Shown: piece by piece, positions 1 through 8,757 of the stretch
How the letters are laid out: every line of letters begins with the position of its first letter
How positions within the stretch are numbered: position 1 is the stretch's first letter
Origin: Zestosphaera sp.
GTDB taxonomy: Archaea > Thermoproteota > Thermoprotei_A > Sulfolobales > NBVN01
Direction: 5' to 3'
Length of the DNA stretch: 64,000 bases
Assembly: GCA_038843015.1 (NCBI GenBank)
Contig: JAWBSH010000009.1
Coordinates: forward strand, 1 to 64,000
Position numbers and translations under genes: made by a program
The notes under the pieces: model-generated
Databases searched by the model: none
What the model was told of the DNA's origin: nothing
The model's input: the letters and a program-made list of their open reading frames with translations, nothing else

Positions 1-531
1 CGAGTAGTTACGGCTGTTTCATCATCAACTATAATAGAGGACTTGTTGCGTGAGTACGGCGTGGAGGTGGTGTGGGTTAGAGTGGGGAGTATAGTGATTG
101 CTAGAACTATGCAGAGCTTGGGCGCTATGGCTGGTTTTGAGGAGAACGGGGGCTTTATGTATGCACCACATCAAATGGTGAGAGATGGGGCTATGACTAC
201 GGCATTAATGCTTGAGTTATTAAGTGCTGAAGGCGTCTCACTCAGCGAGTTGCATGATAGGCTACCTAGAAGACACTTGATAAAGACTAAGGTGCCATTG
301 AGGGATAAGAGTCTAGTAAGCAACTTGGTAGAGAAGATTTTATTGAGTTATAGTGGCTACAGAAGCATAACTATAGATGGTGTGAAAATAATAGGACCTG
401 ATTTCTGGTTCTTAGTAAGACCTTCCGGGACAGAGCCTCTAGTCAGGATTTTCGTAGAGGCGAGTGATGAGAACAAAGCGAATGAAATTCTTAAGGACTT
501 GCTAGGAATTACTAGTGAGGTATTAAAATGA
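1..531 (+). CDS. Phosphoglucosamine/phosphomannomutase family, C-terminal part (5' end outside window)
   Basis: The reading frame is open from base 1, so this is the last 176 residues of a longer protein. It interconverts sugar 1- and 6-phosphates in the alpha-D-phosphohexomutase family. Seen: the sugar-binding loop EENGG followed by HQMVRDGAMT, and the C-terminal phosphate-binding loop RPSGTEPLVRIFVEA, both diagnostic of the family. The active-site serine and metal loop lie upstream of the window. Its stop overlaps the start of the next gene (ATGA), suggesting co-transcription. Glucosamine versus mannose or glucose specificity cannot be told from this fragment. Confidence 0.9.
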   Translation, partial: RVVTAVSSSTIIEDLLREYGVEVVWVRVGSIVIARTMQSLGAMAGFEENGGFMYAPHQMVRDGAMTTALMLELLSAEGVSLSELHDRLPRRHLIKTKVPLRDKSLVSNLVEKILLSYSGYRSITIDGVKIIGPDFWFLVRPSGTEPLVRIFVEASDENKANEILKDLLGITSEVLK

Positions 532-911
532 GGTTTCCGTTACTAAATCTGCTCGCGTGTCCAATGTGTAAGAATTTTCCGCTGAAACTCTACGTAATAG
601 AGAAAAAGACTTCACAGAAAGAATACGCTGTTGCTAGGCCTTTCTGTGATTACTACTGTGGTAAGCATGAGAAGTTAGTTAGTTCTTTAGACGTCAGCAA
701 GTTAGAATGTGAACTCTGTGTTAAGGAAGATATTGTGAGTGGAGTTCTCTTATGTGAGAAATGTAGTCGGTGGTACCCGATAATAAACGGGATTCCGTTT
801 ATGTATCCAGATAATAGGAGGTCACACCCAAGAGTCAAATCTAGGGAGGAAGAGTTCCTCAAAAAATACATGGATTTGCTCCCTAGCGAGATTCGCGAGA
901 AAATTAAGTAG
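528..911 (+). CDS. Trm112-like zinc-binding protein
   Basis: 127 residues. The N-terminus has LLACPMCKNFPLKL, and further on come CELC, LCEKCSRWYP and INGIPFMYP, the pattern of Trm112/UPF0434 proteins, which in archaea and eukaryotes are small activating partners of SAM methyltransferases acting on tRNA, rRNA and release factors. It is longer than minimal Trm112 proteins (about 60 residues) because of an insert carrying extra cysteines and a histidine between the paired cysteine knuckles. The ATG overlaps the stop of the mutase gene. The family call is good; the partner methyltransferase is inferred only. Confidence 0.75.
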   Translation: MRFPLLNLLACPMCKNFPLKLYVIEKKTSQKEYAVARPFCDYYCGKHEKLVSSLDVSKLECELCVKEDIVSGVLLCEKCSRWYPIINGIPFMYPDNRRSHPRVKSREEEFLKKYMDLLPSEIREKIK

Positions 912-920
912 TTGAGTTGC

Positions 921-1409
921 TCAGCGTCTGAACCTCCTCCTGCCTCTCGTAGTCCTAGCAGAAAATTCAGCTACTCTCTCCTCACTAAGTATCTTTTCCT
1001 TCAATTCGTCAACAGCCTTCAACAATTCGTTGAGTGTGCTTTCGTCTAATTTATTCTGTCCTAAGAATTCCTTGCCAGAACTCGTCAGCCTGAGCTTCCT
1101 CAACGCCGGCTCCGTTTCTACTAGCCCTAAATAAAGAAGTAATCGAATATCTTCACTTAACTCTTTACTACTGGGTATTTGATCTACTAACACGAAAGAA
1201 TACTTAAACTTAGCATTCTTTTCTTTGATTAACGCGTATATTAGGCTGTTTAAGCTCCTCTCAGATATTACCTGGAGGTGGTCTATTATAGTGAGGAGCT
1301 TCAGCTTGTCAGGGTCTTTTTTAACGGCGTCTAATGTTGCCACAGGTCTAGCGATTATTCTTAACTCCTTAGACGTCGTGCTTGAGGTTTGCTGAGGCTT
1401 TTGCGGCAT
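921..1409 (-). CDS. Conserved hypothetical protein, probable winged-helix fold
   Basis: 162 residues, no function recognised. The middle has alternating helices and a short beta-like segment ending in LVETEPALRKLRLTSSGKEFL, which resembles the wing of a winged-helix domain. The C-terminus is basic (RTTRGRRRFRR), suggesting nucleic-acid contact. It is convergent with the Trm112-like gene (9 bp apart) and divergent from tip49, so it may share the promoter region 1410-1490. The DNA-binding role is inferred from shape and charge only. Confidence 0.6.
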   Translation of the reverse strand: MPQKPQQTSSTTSKELRIIARPVATLDAVKKDPDKLKLLTIIDHLQVISERSLNSLIYALIKEKNAKFKYSFVLVDQIPSSKELSEDIRLLLYLGLVETEPALRKLRLTSSGKEFLGQNKLDESTLNELLKAVDELKEKILSEERVAEFSARTTRGRRRFRR

Positions 1410-1490
1410 CTTGTATGCCCCTAAATGAAGTTAATCTAGCACTAATAAATCAGATTAGACCCTTATTATATTATTATTGGGGGTCAGAAA

Positions 1491-2855
1491 ATGAGTGAGA
1501 TTAGAGAAATAAAGAGTACTAGATCTGAGATAGTCTTGAGTCTCCACAGTCACATAAGGGGTCTTGGGCTGGACTCTAACATGGAGCCCAAGCCCGTGGC
1601 GGGGGGCTTAGTAGGGCAGATTGAAGCGAGAAAAGCTGCTGGTGTGGTGGTTGATCTTATAAGACAGGGTAAGATGACTGGTAAGGGAATCTTATTTGTT
1701 GGTCCTCCGGGCACCGGGAAGACCGCGCTTGCTGTGGCTATAGCTAGGGAGCTAGGCGAGGATACCCCGTTCGTTGCTATAGATGGTGCCGAGATTTACT
1801 CTGCCGAGATAAAGAAGACTGAGGTGCTCATGCGGGCTGTACGTAAAGCTATAGGTGTCAAGGTTAGGGAGCTCAGGAAAGTTTATGAGGGTGTAGTTAA
1901 GAATATAAAGATAGGATTCGTGAAGCATCCGTTTAACCCGTATGCCAGAATACCTGGTGAAGCTAGAATAACTCTTGAGACAAAAGATGACTCAATAACT
2001 ATATCGGTAGGTGAGGAAATAACTAGTCAGTTAGTTCAGCTCAGGATCAAGAGAGGAGACCACATATGGATAGATGCGGAGACAGGCATAGTACACAAGG
2101 TAGGTCGCGTGAAGGGGGTTGAGGAAGCTAAGTACTATGATATAGACTCAACGCGTATTGAAGAAGAAATGCCTTCAGGACCTGTGAAGAGAGATAAAGA
2201 GATAGTGCGTGTATTCACGTTTAACGACCTCGACCTATATGTTGCTAGCCAGAGATTCTCTATAACTTCTTTATTCGGAGTTGAACTAGAGAAAGAAATC
2301 GATGAAGACGTGAGGAAATCAGTCAATTCTATGGTTAAGAAGTGGCTTGAGGAGGGTAAGGGTGAGATAGTGCCCGGCGTCCTCTTCATAGATGACGCAC
2401 ACCTTCTAGACCTCGAGGCATTCTCTTTCTTAACTAAGGTTTTAGAGTCTGAGTTCTCGCCGATACTGATACTAGCTACTAACAGAGGAGTTACTAGGAT
2501 AAGAGGGACTGACATTGAAGCACCCCACGGCATACCTCTAGACTTACTAGACAGACTGCTGATAATTCCTGTGAAACCGTACACTAGAGAAGAAATAAAG
2601 CAGATAATACTTATAAGAGCAGAGGAAGAGGAAGTCCAGCTAAGTAAGGAGGGTCTTGAGCGCTTAGCAGATATAGGCGCCAATCATAGCCTCAGGTACG
2701 CTGTCCAGCTACTCAGACCTGCTTATATAATAGCCGAGCGCAGAAAACACCAAGAGATAACACCTGAAGACATAGAGGAGGCATCAAAACTCTTCATAGA
2801 CACTAAGCAGAGTGTGAAGTTGATAAAACAGTTTGAAGAACAATTCATGAAGTAG
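1491..2855 (+). CDS. TIP49 (RuvB-like AAA+ ATPase)
   Basis: 454 residues, the usual TIP49/Pontin-Reptin length. Walker A GPPGTGKT is at residues 71-78, followed by the family's long OB-fold insertion. The Walker B region reads LFIDDAH near residue 300, sensor 1 is LATNRG and the arginine-finger segment is DLLDRL. Eukaryotic homologues assemble snoRNPs and chromatin complexes; the archaeal role is unclear. Odd: the second acidic residue of Walker B, normally glutamate (DE), is aspartate here. The ATG is preceded by a GGGGG tract. The gene ends 11 bp inside the convergent gene at 2845. Confidence 0.92.
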   Translation: MSEIREIKSTRSEIVLSLHSHIRGLGLDSNMEPKPVAGGLVGQIEARKAAGVVVDLIRQGKMTGKGILFVGPPGTGKTALAVAIARELGEDTPFVAIDGAEIYSAEIKKTEVLMRAVRKAIGVKVRELRKVYEGVVKNIKIGFVKHPFNPYARIPGEARITLETKDDSITISVGEEITSQLVQLRIKRGDHIWIDAETGIVHKVGRVKGVEEAKYYDIDSTRIEEEMPSGPVKRDKEIVRVFTFNDLDLYVASQRFSITSLFGVELEKEIDEDVRKSVNSMVKKWLEEGKGEIVPGVLFIDDAHLLDLEAFSFLTKVLESEFSPILILATNRGVTRIRGTDIEAPHGIPLDLLDRLLIIPVKPYTREEIKQIILIRAEEEEVQLSKEGLERLADIGANHSLRYAVQLLRPAYIIAERRKHQEITPEDIEEASKLFIDTKQSVKLIKQFEEQFMK

Positions 2856-3177
2856 CAGCCGTTTCTTCCTCATCCTCTAGGTAAGTTAACAAAACCGGGT
2901 TATCTATTTCTACCACCTCACCTTTCCCTGATTCCTCGCCCTCGCTCACAAGTAAAGTAATTATTAAGTAGCTACCGATCTTGGACGCCTTGACTTTCTT
3001 GACCTTCATTTTAGTGAAGTTATCTAATTCATATCCTCCTAAACTATTTCGTAATTCGTTAACGTCATACTCTCGTCTTAAGCGTCCGCGGATTTTCGCG
3101 GCTACGTACTTGTCATAGCCCGTAATAGAGACTAATACTAGAATTAGAGTAGCCATCATCAAGAACAGGTCTAACAT
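2845..3177 (-). CDS. Small membrane-anchored hypothetical protein
   Basis: 110 residues. The N-terminal 20 residues form one hydrophobic segment (LFLMMATLILVLVSITGY), followed by a basic stretch (KIRGRLRR) and a soluble acidic C-terminus. This fits a single-pass protein with its C-terminal domain in the cytoplasm. No family recognised. It overlaps the end of tip49 by 11 bp in convergent orientation and is divergent from trm1. Confidence 0.55.
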   Translation of the reverse strand: MLDLFLMMATLILVLVSITGYDKYVAAKIRGRLRREYDVNELRNSLGGYELDNFTKMKVKKVKASKIGSYLIITLLVSEGEESGKGEVVEIDNPVLLTYLEDEEETAATS

Positions 3178-3263
3178 TACTCCCCCAACAATACCTCTAC
3201 CTGCTTAATTGATTTTTAAGATATCAACCTAATTCTTCTTTAAGGAAATAATGAAGGAGGCTG

Positions 3264-4481
3264 GTGAGGAATCCTTGCTTGGTTGGTGTTTCTGAAATGA
3301 CAGAAGATTACGTAGTTATCGAGGAGGGTAAGGCGAGAATTAAGGTGCCAAACCCTCTCAAGTACTTAAGACCTGATATGGTGTATGAACCTGCATGGGC
3401 GCCAGTCTTCTATAACCCAGCCCAGACACTGAATAGAGACGTTTCAGTTCTTGTGTTAAGTGCTTTACTCAGAACACAGGATTTTGAGAGACCTGTTAGA
3501 GTGGCCGACCCATTTTCAGGCACTGGTGTAAGAGCAGTGAGATACGCTGTTGAAGTGCCCGGTGTTGATGAAGTTTACGCTAACGATTTAGACCCTAAAG
3601 CTTTTGAGTTGATCAAGGAAAATGTTCGCATGAATAAAGTTCAGGATAGGGTGAGAGTCTTTAGAGGAGATGCTAACGCCATCCTCTACATGCTGAAGTC
3701 TTTAGGGTATTCTTTCGTCTTCGTAGACATAGACCCTTACGGGACTCCAGCACCATACGTTGATGCAGGTGTCTGGACCACCAGAAATAGTGGTGTTTTA
3801 GCTATTACAGCAACAGATACAGCCCCCCTAAGCGGGTCTAGACATTTAGCAGGGTCTAGAAGATATGACGTCAAACTACTCCCTAGCGACGTCGGTATTG
3901 AGGTCGGGCTACGTGTTTTATTAGGTTTCATAGCTAGGAGAGGAGCTACACATGACAGAGCGATAACGCCGTTACTCTCCTTCTACTCAGGCCACTACTA
4001 CAGGGTATTCGTGAAAGTTTCTAGAGGAGCTATTAAAGCTAACGAAGTTCTTTCTAACCAGATACATTACCTCATGATATGTGATAAGTGTGGATTCAGA
4101 ACATTTACTGATAAAGTGAGGGAAGAAATATGCTCCTTTTGTGGAAGCCCCGCAAAACTTATAGGACCTTTATGGGGAGGAGAACTATCTAATAACTCAT
4201 TCCTTAAAATTCTCAAGGACTTGTTAAGCGAGTTTAGCTACCTACAGACACGTAATAAGATAGCAAAGCTATTAGAACTCCTTGAAAACGAGATAACGGA
4301 ATTACCTGCTTACAACCTCATCACCTTGGCTAAATTCTTAAAAACTAACATACCGCCAGTCAAGACTGTCCTGGATTGTTTGAGGAGGGCAGGATTCAAG
4401 GCTAGCAGAACTCACCTAGCACCACAATATATTAGAACGAATGCCGATCAAGAAGCCTTACTGAAATGTGTGTCTGGCTAA
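3264..4481 (+). CDS. trm1: tRNA (guanine26-N2)-dimethyltransferase Trm1
   Basis: Up to 405 residues. It dimethylates G26 of tRNA with SAM. Seen: EGKARIKVPNP and VFYNPAQTLNRDVS at the N-terminus, the SAM-binding loop VADPFSGTGVRAVRYA, the catalytic motif VDIDPYGTPAPYVDAG, and a C-terminal zinc site CDKCGF...CSFCGS. Two starts are possible: GTG at 3264, with GGAGG only 3 bp upstream, or ATG at 3297; either keeps the whole catalytic core. It stands alone between a divergent and a convergent gene. Confidence 0.95.
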   Translation: MRNPCLVGVSEMTEDYVVIEEGKARIKVPNPLKYLRPDMVYEPAWAPVFYNPAQTLNRDVSVLVLSALLRTQDFERPVRVADPFSGTGVRAVRYAVEVPGVDEVYANDLDPKAFELIKENVRMNKVQDRVRVFRGDANAILYMLKSLGYSFVFVDIDPYGTPAPYVDAGVWTTRNSGVLAITATDTAPLSGSRHLAGSRRYDVKLLPSDVGIEVGLRVLLGFIARRGATHDRAITPLLSFYSGHYYRVFVKVSRGAIKANEVLSNQIHYLMICDKCGFRTFTDKVREEICSFCGSPAKLIGPLWGGELSNNSFLKILKDLLSEFSYLQTRNKIAKLLELLENEITELPAYNLITLAKFLKTNIPPVKTVLDCLRRAGFKASRTHLAPQYIRTNADQEALLKCVSG

Positions 4482-4658
4482 GTACTCAGCAGAAGAGTGT
4501 TTTAATAAGCGATAAAGGGAAGGACCCACTATACTGTAGCAAATTTGGAGGGCGTTAGTCCGGGCTATGGTGGTGTATGATGTGCGGGAATTAAGATATT
4601 GATGCGTGAATATACCCACGTCAAACTTGTAAATTCTTGGAGTAGGATGTAGTTCACG

Positions 4659-6050
4659 TCAGGTCTGTACTGCTTTGAATTCTTGTCTATGATTAATTAG
4701 AGACCTTACTATCGTCGCTAATATCAGCAAATTCCTAGTTATTGCTAGCCACTGTGTTGGTGAGTCTATGGTCCATGGATTAAATCCTGTCTTTATTGGT
4801 ATGATTCTCGATACTGCTGACCTGAGGGTTGAGTCTTCAAAGAATGCTACTATTAGAAAGAAGTTTGTTGTGTCTGCGACCACATATTTAAGCAGTTCTT
4901 TCTTGCCGAGCGTTAAGATAGCGATTGGCGAGATCATCAACATCATCTGAGGCGTGAATACGTAGTTTAGTGTTACTATAGACCCTACTGAAGCATAAGC
5001 CAGCGGAATCAGGTCTCTTGTTCCCTTGAGTGTCTGGATAGCTATTAGTGTTAGTGCTGTTAGCCCTGAGGCCATGAAGAAGTACTTGTGCAACGGGCTG
5101 AAAATATCCTGGACTAGTAGCGCGTAAACACAGTTCTCACAATACCAGCTCGCGTGATGATTTATGAAAGCGAAGAACCCCTCAACCGACACAACATACG
5201 TTAAGATGAAGGGTACTAGTCCTCCTACCAAGAAAGAAGTAAGGTATGATGCCAAGTTTCTTGCTGGTTGCTCATTTCTCACAACATTCTTCAGTAGGTG
5301 TGCAGTAAGGGGTATTAAGAGTCCTCCAGTCAGTATCTTACTAGCTACGGAAAGCCCTAGTAAGAATCCGGAAGCCTTGTAACTCTTTTTCAGAAAATAA
5401 TATAGGGAACTTACTGCAAGACCAGCAGCTATCAAGTCCCAGTTGTAGGTAGTGTATAGTATTGTCGAGGGAAGAACTAGGAAGAGGATAGCCCTCCATG
5501 TGCCCAAATCACGTGAAGAAGCGATTTTCTTAATATAATATAGACATAAAGCCATGAAAGAAAATAGTATTAGTGACTGAAGCACGTAGTTTACAGACGA
5601 GGAAGTGCTGAAGAACTGGTCAGTAGTTACGGCTAGCTTGTCTGAAATAACAAAGGAAGTGCAAGTAGTTAAGAACCAGAAGAAGCCTACTACTGGCGGA
5701 TACTCAAACCTGTAGTCTACGTAAGGGACAGGACACAAGCTGGTTCTACTTACTAAGTCTTCGAAAGACTTTGGTTTGAGCCAGTATCTAACTATTTGCT
5801 CTTGATTATTGATTAATCCGGAAGAGAACCTGACTGAGAACACTCCATAAACTATATCACTATATTTTAACCCAGTCAAACCCAGGAAAGTCTGTGTAAA
5901 TGGTGCGTGAAGCAAGAAAGAAATAACAAAGACAGCATAGAGAATAAGGAAAGGGTTCGCTAAGGGCCTGAGTCTCTTAGAGATGTGGAATAACAGAACA
6001 ATAGCTAGAGACGCGAGAATCAACACAAACAAAATAAGGGACTCACTCAA
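4659..6050 (-). CDS. Polytopic membrane protein, GT-C / DUF2029-like glycosyltransferase
   Basis: 463 residues with about ten hydrophobic segments. The first extracellular loop carries DYRFEYPPVVG, the pattern of GT87/DUF2029-type mannosyltransferases that use polyprenyl-phosphate sugar donors. Later segments such as YNWDLIAAGLA and KILTGGLLIPL match the same fold class. It probably glycosylates lipids or surface proteins at the outer face of the membrane; donor and acceptor are unknown. Monocistronic as far as can be seen. The 177 bp gap to trm1 holds no gene I can support. Confidence 0.65.
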   Translation of the reverse strand: MSESLILFVLILASLAIVLLFHISKRLRPLANPFLILYAVFVISFLLHAPFTQTFLGLTGLKYSDIVYGVFSVRFSSGLINNQEQIVRYWLKPKSFEDLVSRTSLCPVPYVDYRFEYPPVVGFFWFLTTCTSFVISDKLAVTTDQFFSTSSSVNYVLQSLILFSFMALCLYYIKKIASSRDLGTWRAILFLVLPSTILYTTYNWDLIAAGLAVSSLYYFLKKSYKASGFLLGLSVASKILTGGLLIPLTAHLLKNVVRNEQPARNLASYLTSFLVGGLVPFILTYVVSVEGFFAFINHHASWYCENCVYALLVQDIFSPLHKYFFMASGLTALTLIAIQTLKGTRDLIPLAYASVGSIVTLNYVFTPQMMLMISPIAILTLGKKELLKYVVADTTNFFLIVAFFEDSTLRSAVSRIIPIKTGFNPWTIDSPTQWLAITRNLLILATIVRSLINHRQEFKAVQT

Positions 6051-6250
6051 CCCTTACCCAACCTCGCGAGCCTACATAATAGATGGCGCTAGCAATTAAT
6101 ATTTTCAACATGCTCGAGGTTTAGCTGTTCAAGAGCTATTTACAAGCTTTCTAAAGAGTATACCGCATTACTTAATCGTGAAAATATGTTTATGAGCAAT
6201 AGGTTCTAGAGAGCCTAAATGATTAAAGGTTTTCTTGACTATATAATTCG

Positions 6251-6775
6251 GTGAATTTAGTGCTTGAATTAAGTGATGTGCTGATATGTGCGGAGAGATT
6301 TGAGGGGCTGGTTGCGAGATTTTATAGTGAGCTGAGTAAGAAGGTTGAGGACGAGTTCTTAAGCACGGTTTTTAAATGGGTTTCCGTAGAAAGTCTTAAT
6401 CACGCAGAGTTAATGTCGAGTATACTCAAATTCCTAAATCTGCATTATGTAGAAGTTGATTGTTCTGCAGTTGTCGGGGAGCCTTGGGTTACTGTTATGG
6501 AATTATTTGAGAAGATAGTGAAAACCGATAAGGCTGATTCAAGAGTTGTTAGCGAGTTATTAGCTGGCATGAAAATCTTGGAGAAGTTTGTCGGTGAGGA
6601 GACTTACGGAAAGTTACTTTATCCACTTATAAAGAAGCTAATCATTGAAGCAAGTGAAAAGTCGAGAGATTTGAGGAGGATAGAGATATTATCTACTATA
6701 GTAGATGAGCTCATAGAAGAGGAGAAGTATCATGAGAAGCTAGCTGACTTGATTAGCGACTTACTTAAAGAATAA
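6251..6775 (+). CDS. Ferritin-like / rubrerythrin-fold helical protein
   Basis: 174 residues, nearly all helical. AERFEGLVARFYSEL, VESLNHAELMSSIL and a C-terminal EEEKYHEKLADLI give the E...ExxH-type spacing of a ferritin-like four-helix bundle that could hold a di-iron site. No catalytic role is assigned; iron handling or peroxide reduction is a family-level inference. The start is uncertain: a TATA-like ctatataattc lies only about 10 bp before the GTG at 6251, so a GTG nine codons later (6278) may be the true start. Confidence 0.6.
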   Translation: MNLVLELSDVLICAERFEGLVARFYSELSKKVEDEFLSTVFKWVSVESLNHAELMSSILKFLNLHYVEVDCSAVVGEPWVTVMELFEKIVKTDKADSRVVSELLAGMKILEKFVGEETYGKLLYPLIKKLIIEASEKSRDLRRIEILSTIVDELIEEEKYHEKLADLISDLLKE

Positions 6776-6782
6776 GAGGGTT

Positions 6783-7178
6783 TTAGTGACAGGAGGCATT
6801 TCTCATTAAGGCTTCTTCTATTGCGTTTATTCTCGTGCTAGAAGCTTCTACTGGTTGCTCGTCACAGTACCTAATTATTTGATCTCTGTTCTTGAGTAGT
6901 ACTCTTGTTAAATCCTCACTACCTTGTAGAGCAGCAAGGATCTCATAAATCCAGTTCTCGTTTGGGAATGAAACTATGAGGATTAAGTGTAGGTTGCTGA
7001 ACTCGTTTACTAGCCTTATGTAAAGCTGAGGATTTATATCAATAATTTTTTCTGGTTCTTCTTCTATCGAACGTATAACGGCATTAATTGCTTGCGCAGT
7101 GCCTGGAAACTTGCTCGAGATAACGTGTGAGATTCTTCTTGAGATGCACGTGAGGAGCTCACTCATGTTACTACCCAA
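6783..7178 (-). CDS. Hypothetical protein
   Basis: 131 residues, mostly helical, no recognised domain; cysteines lie near both ends. It is convergent with the ferritin-like gene, 8 bp apart. Start is either of two nearby ATGs (residue 1 or 5). Codon use looks like its neighbours, so it is probably a real gene, but no function can be given. Confidence 0.5.
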   Translation of the reverse strand: MGSNMSELLTCISRRISHVISSKFPGTAQAINAVIRSIEEEPEKIIDINPQLYIRLVNEFSNLHLILIVSFPNENWIYEILAALQGSEDLTRVLLKNRDQIIRYCDEQPVEASSTRINAIEEALMRNASCH

Positions 7179-7266
7179 AAATTCTTCTCTAAGAACAGCA
7201 TTACTTAAAAAGTCGTTCCTTAAGAAGTGATAGGGAGTAATTTTTAACTACATCTTTTAAAAATGC

Positions 7267-7755
7267 TTGGGTGGTGTTTTATTGCCGAGTAAAGTTGAGG
7301 ATTACCCAAAGCACATAGCTCAAAACAGCGATAAAAGCTCTAAAATCAACTTCGAGGTTGTTCATATATGGACGTATAAGTATCTGTTGATGAGAATAAC
7401 TGAGATTGGAGAAGAGCACGGTATCAGAGTGGAGTTTGTCAGCGAAGAGAATACATCCACTATCTGCCCACTATGTATAGTGAAGAACCAAGACCACAGA
7501 AGAGTATACAGAGGATTATTCAAGTGCTACAAACACAGCAAAGTATTCAACGCAGACCTAGTTGGAGCATACAATATTCTATTCAAAACAAAAACCATAC
7601 CCCCGAGCCCCACTCTACACGGGGTAGGGGTAACGCGCCTGAGACCGAGCGCAGAGCTAAACCCGGCGATAGCCGGGAATGTAGCTCCAAACCTCCCCGA
7701 AACCCTCGCCCTTCAGGGCGGGGAGGAGGTCAGAATATTGGGAGATACTATCTAG
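7267..7755 (+). pseudogene. Truncated tnpB (IS200/IS605 family), C-terminal third with right end
   Basis: Only the C-terminal part of an RNA-guided TnpB nuclease remains: FEVVHIWTYKYLL, then VEFVSEENTSTICPLC carrying the RuvC-II glutamate and half of the zinc finger, then GLFKCYKHSKVFNADLVGAYNIL with the RuvC-III aspartate. The RuvC-I half and DNA-binding domain are gone, so it cannot be a working nuclease. From about 7600 the frame runs through the GC-rich right end (reRNA/omegaRNA region) that stops at the conserved GGTCAG near 7733; the stop codon lies in flanking DNA at 7753. Homology to the decayed copy at 55524-56200 begins near 7290. Confidence 0.8.
7600..7733 (+). ncRNA. Right end / reRNA-like region of truncated tnpB element
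   Basis: GC-rich tail of the tnpB remnant containing several short stems (CCCGGC..GCCGGG near 7661-7677 and the CGCCCTTCAGGGCG hairpin near 7707-7720) and ending in GGGGAGGAGGTCAG. In functional TnpB systems this segment is processed into the guide RNA scaffold, with the guide coming from the sequence just past the boundary. Related ends occur at 10698, 13758, 15838, 28443 and 55524. Whether it is still transcribed is unknown. Confidence 0.55.
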
Positions 7756-8158
7756 GTAATTAGGGTTTTAAGTCTATTTAATTCGTCTATCAAGACATCT
7801 ATGTCTTCCCTGCTATTGTAGATGTGGGTAGATACTCTGATTCCTGAGGCTCCTCTATAAGATACTACCACACCTCTCTTGCTGAGTTCCTCAACTAACT
7901 TGAGTTCTCTATTCTTGTTCAGTCCGGTCTTGACTAAAGTTATGCCCGACAATGCCTCTGGTCATCGCTGAGGCCGTAAATCGCGTAGCCCTCACTACTT
8001 AGCTTCTTGTGCAAGTACTTCTTAACACGCATTATGTGATTCTCGATATTCTCGATACCTAAATTATTTATGAGGTGTGTTGCTTCATACAAAGAAGCAA
8101 TCAGCATGTAAGGTCTTCCACCACCGTTTCTCGGTAGATGGCTGTTCATAGTTTTCAT
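7752..8158 (-). pseudogene. Class V aminotransferase, frameshifted C-terminal remnant
   Basis: Two adjacent minus-strand frames (7940-8158, then 7752-7952) together read as the C-terminal domain of a class V PLP aminotransferase (cysteine desulfurase fold): GRPYMLIASLYEATHLINNLG... followed after a frameshift near 7945 by VEELSKRGVVVSYRGASGIRVSTHIYNSREDIDVLIDEL. The PLP-lysine domain is absent; the 5' side is replaced at about 8165 by mobile-element debris. Decayed and non-functional. Confidence 0.7.
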
Positions 8159-8164
8159 GCTCTT

Positions 8165-8480
8165 TTATATCTAGCCTCCCGGCCATCTACTTCTCAACGG
8201 CTTCCTTCTTCCCCCGCCCCGCCTGCGGGAGTGTGTCTCCAGCGGTTGCCCGTGGTTCACCCGGCTCCCTGCAGTGAAGCAGGGTGCACCTAGAGTCCCT
8301 CTCGCCAAGCTCATCGAGTTCATCCCTACATCAAGACCATCATCTACGTAAAGACTTATAAGCATGAGCACCGCTTCGTAATAGAGAAGTACGGCTTAGA
8401 CAGGCACACAACATCAGCATACCTCATAACACTCAAATACCTCCAGAACGAAGACCACGAACAATCACAAAGCACATAAA
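8165..8480. mobile_element. Mobile-element debris, GC-rich end plus coding remnant
   Basis: Bases 8180-8300 are far richer in G+C than their surroundings and hold a hairpin (CCCTGC..GCAGGG near 8261-8282). On the minus strand this stretch gives a proline/glycine/arginine-rich reading like the tails of transposase genes. The following 8303-8479 plus-strand frame reads IIYVKTYKHEHRFVIEKYGL... and ends in TAA, like the end of a real protein now without a start. I read this as an old insertion that cut the aminotransferase gene; element family not identified. Confidence 0.4.
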
Positions 8481-8757
8481 CAACACAAGAAAATAACAAA
8501 AAGAAAACAGCCCCTTTCTATTCTCGTTCAATCCGCTGGCAACATCCCTAAAATATGAGAGCAGTAGTTGGTCACGTCATCGTTAAGACATCATTATGTA
8601 GTTCCAGACAGTTATAGACCGGAAAGTCTATTAATCACCGTAAAGTACTTAGTAAACGAGTGTCTCTACTGATGACTTAAGCAAAATAAAATCTTACGCA
8701 CGAGGGCCATCTTTTTGTTACGATTGTTTGTTTTCAAATGGGTAAAGCTTATAAGTT

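Noticed and set aside
2135-2683. Long minus-strand open frame inside tip49
   Set aside because: Shadow of the tip49 gene; serine-rich with no domain.
4482-4658. RNA gene in the trm1 3' gap
   Set aside because: Some GC-rich bits but no consistent tRNA or C/D box pattern.
8660-8700. C/D box sRNA from CTGATGA near 8668
   Set aside because: No downstream CTGA box at proper spacing.
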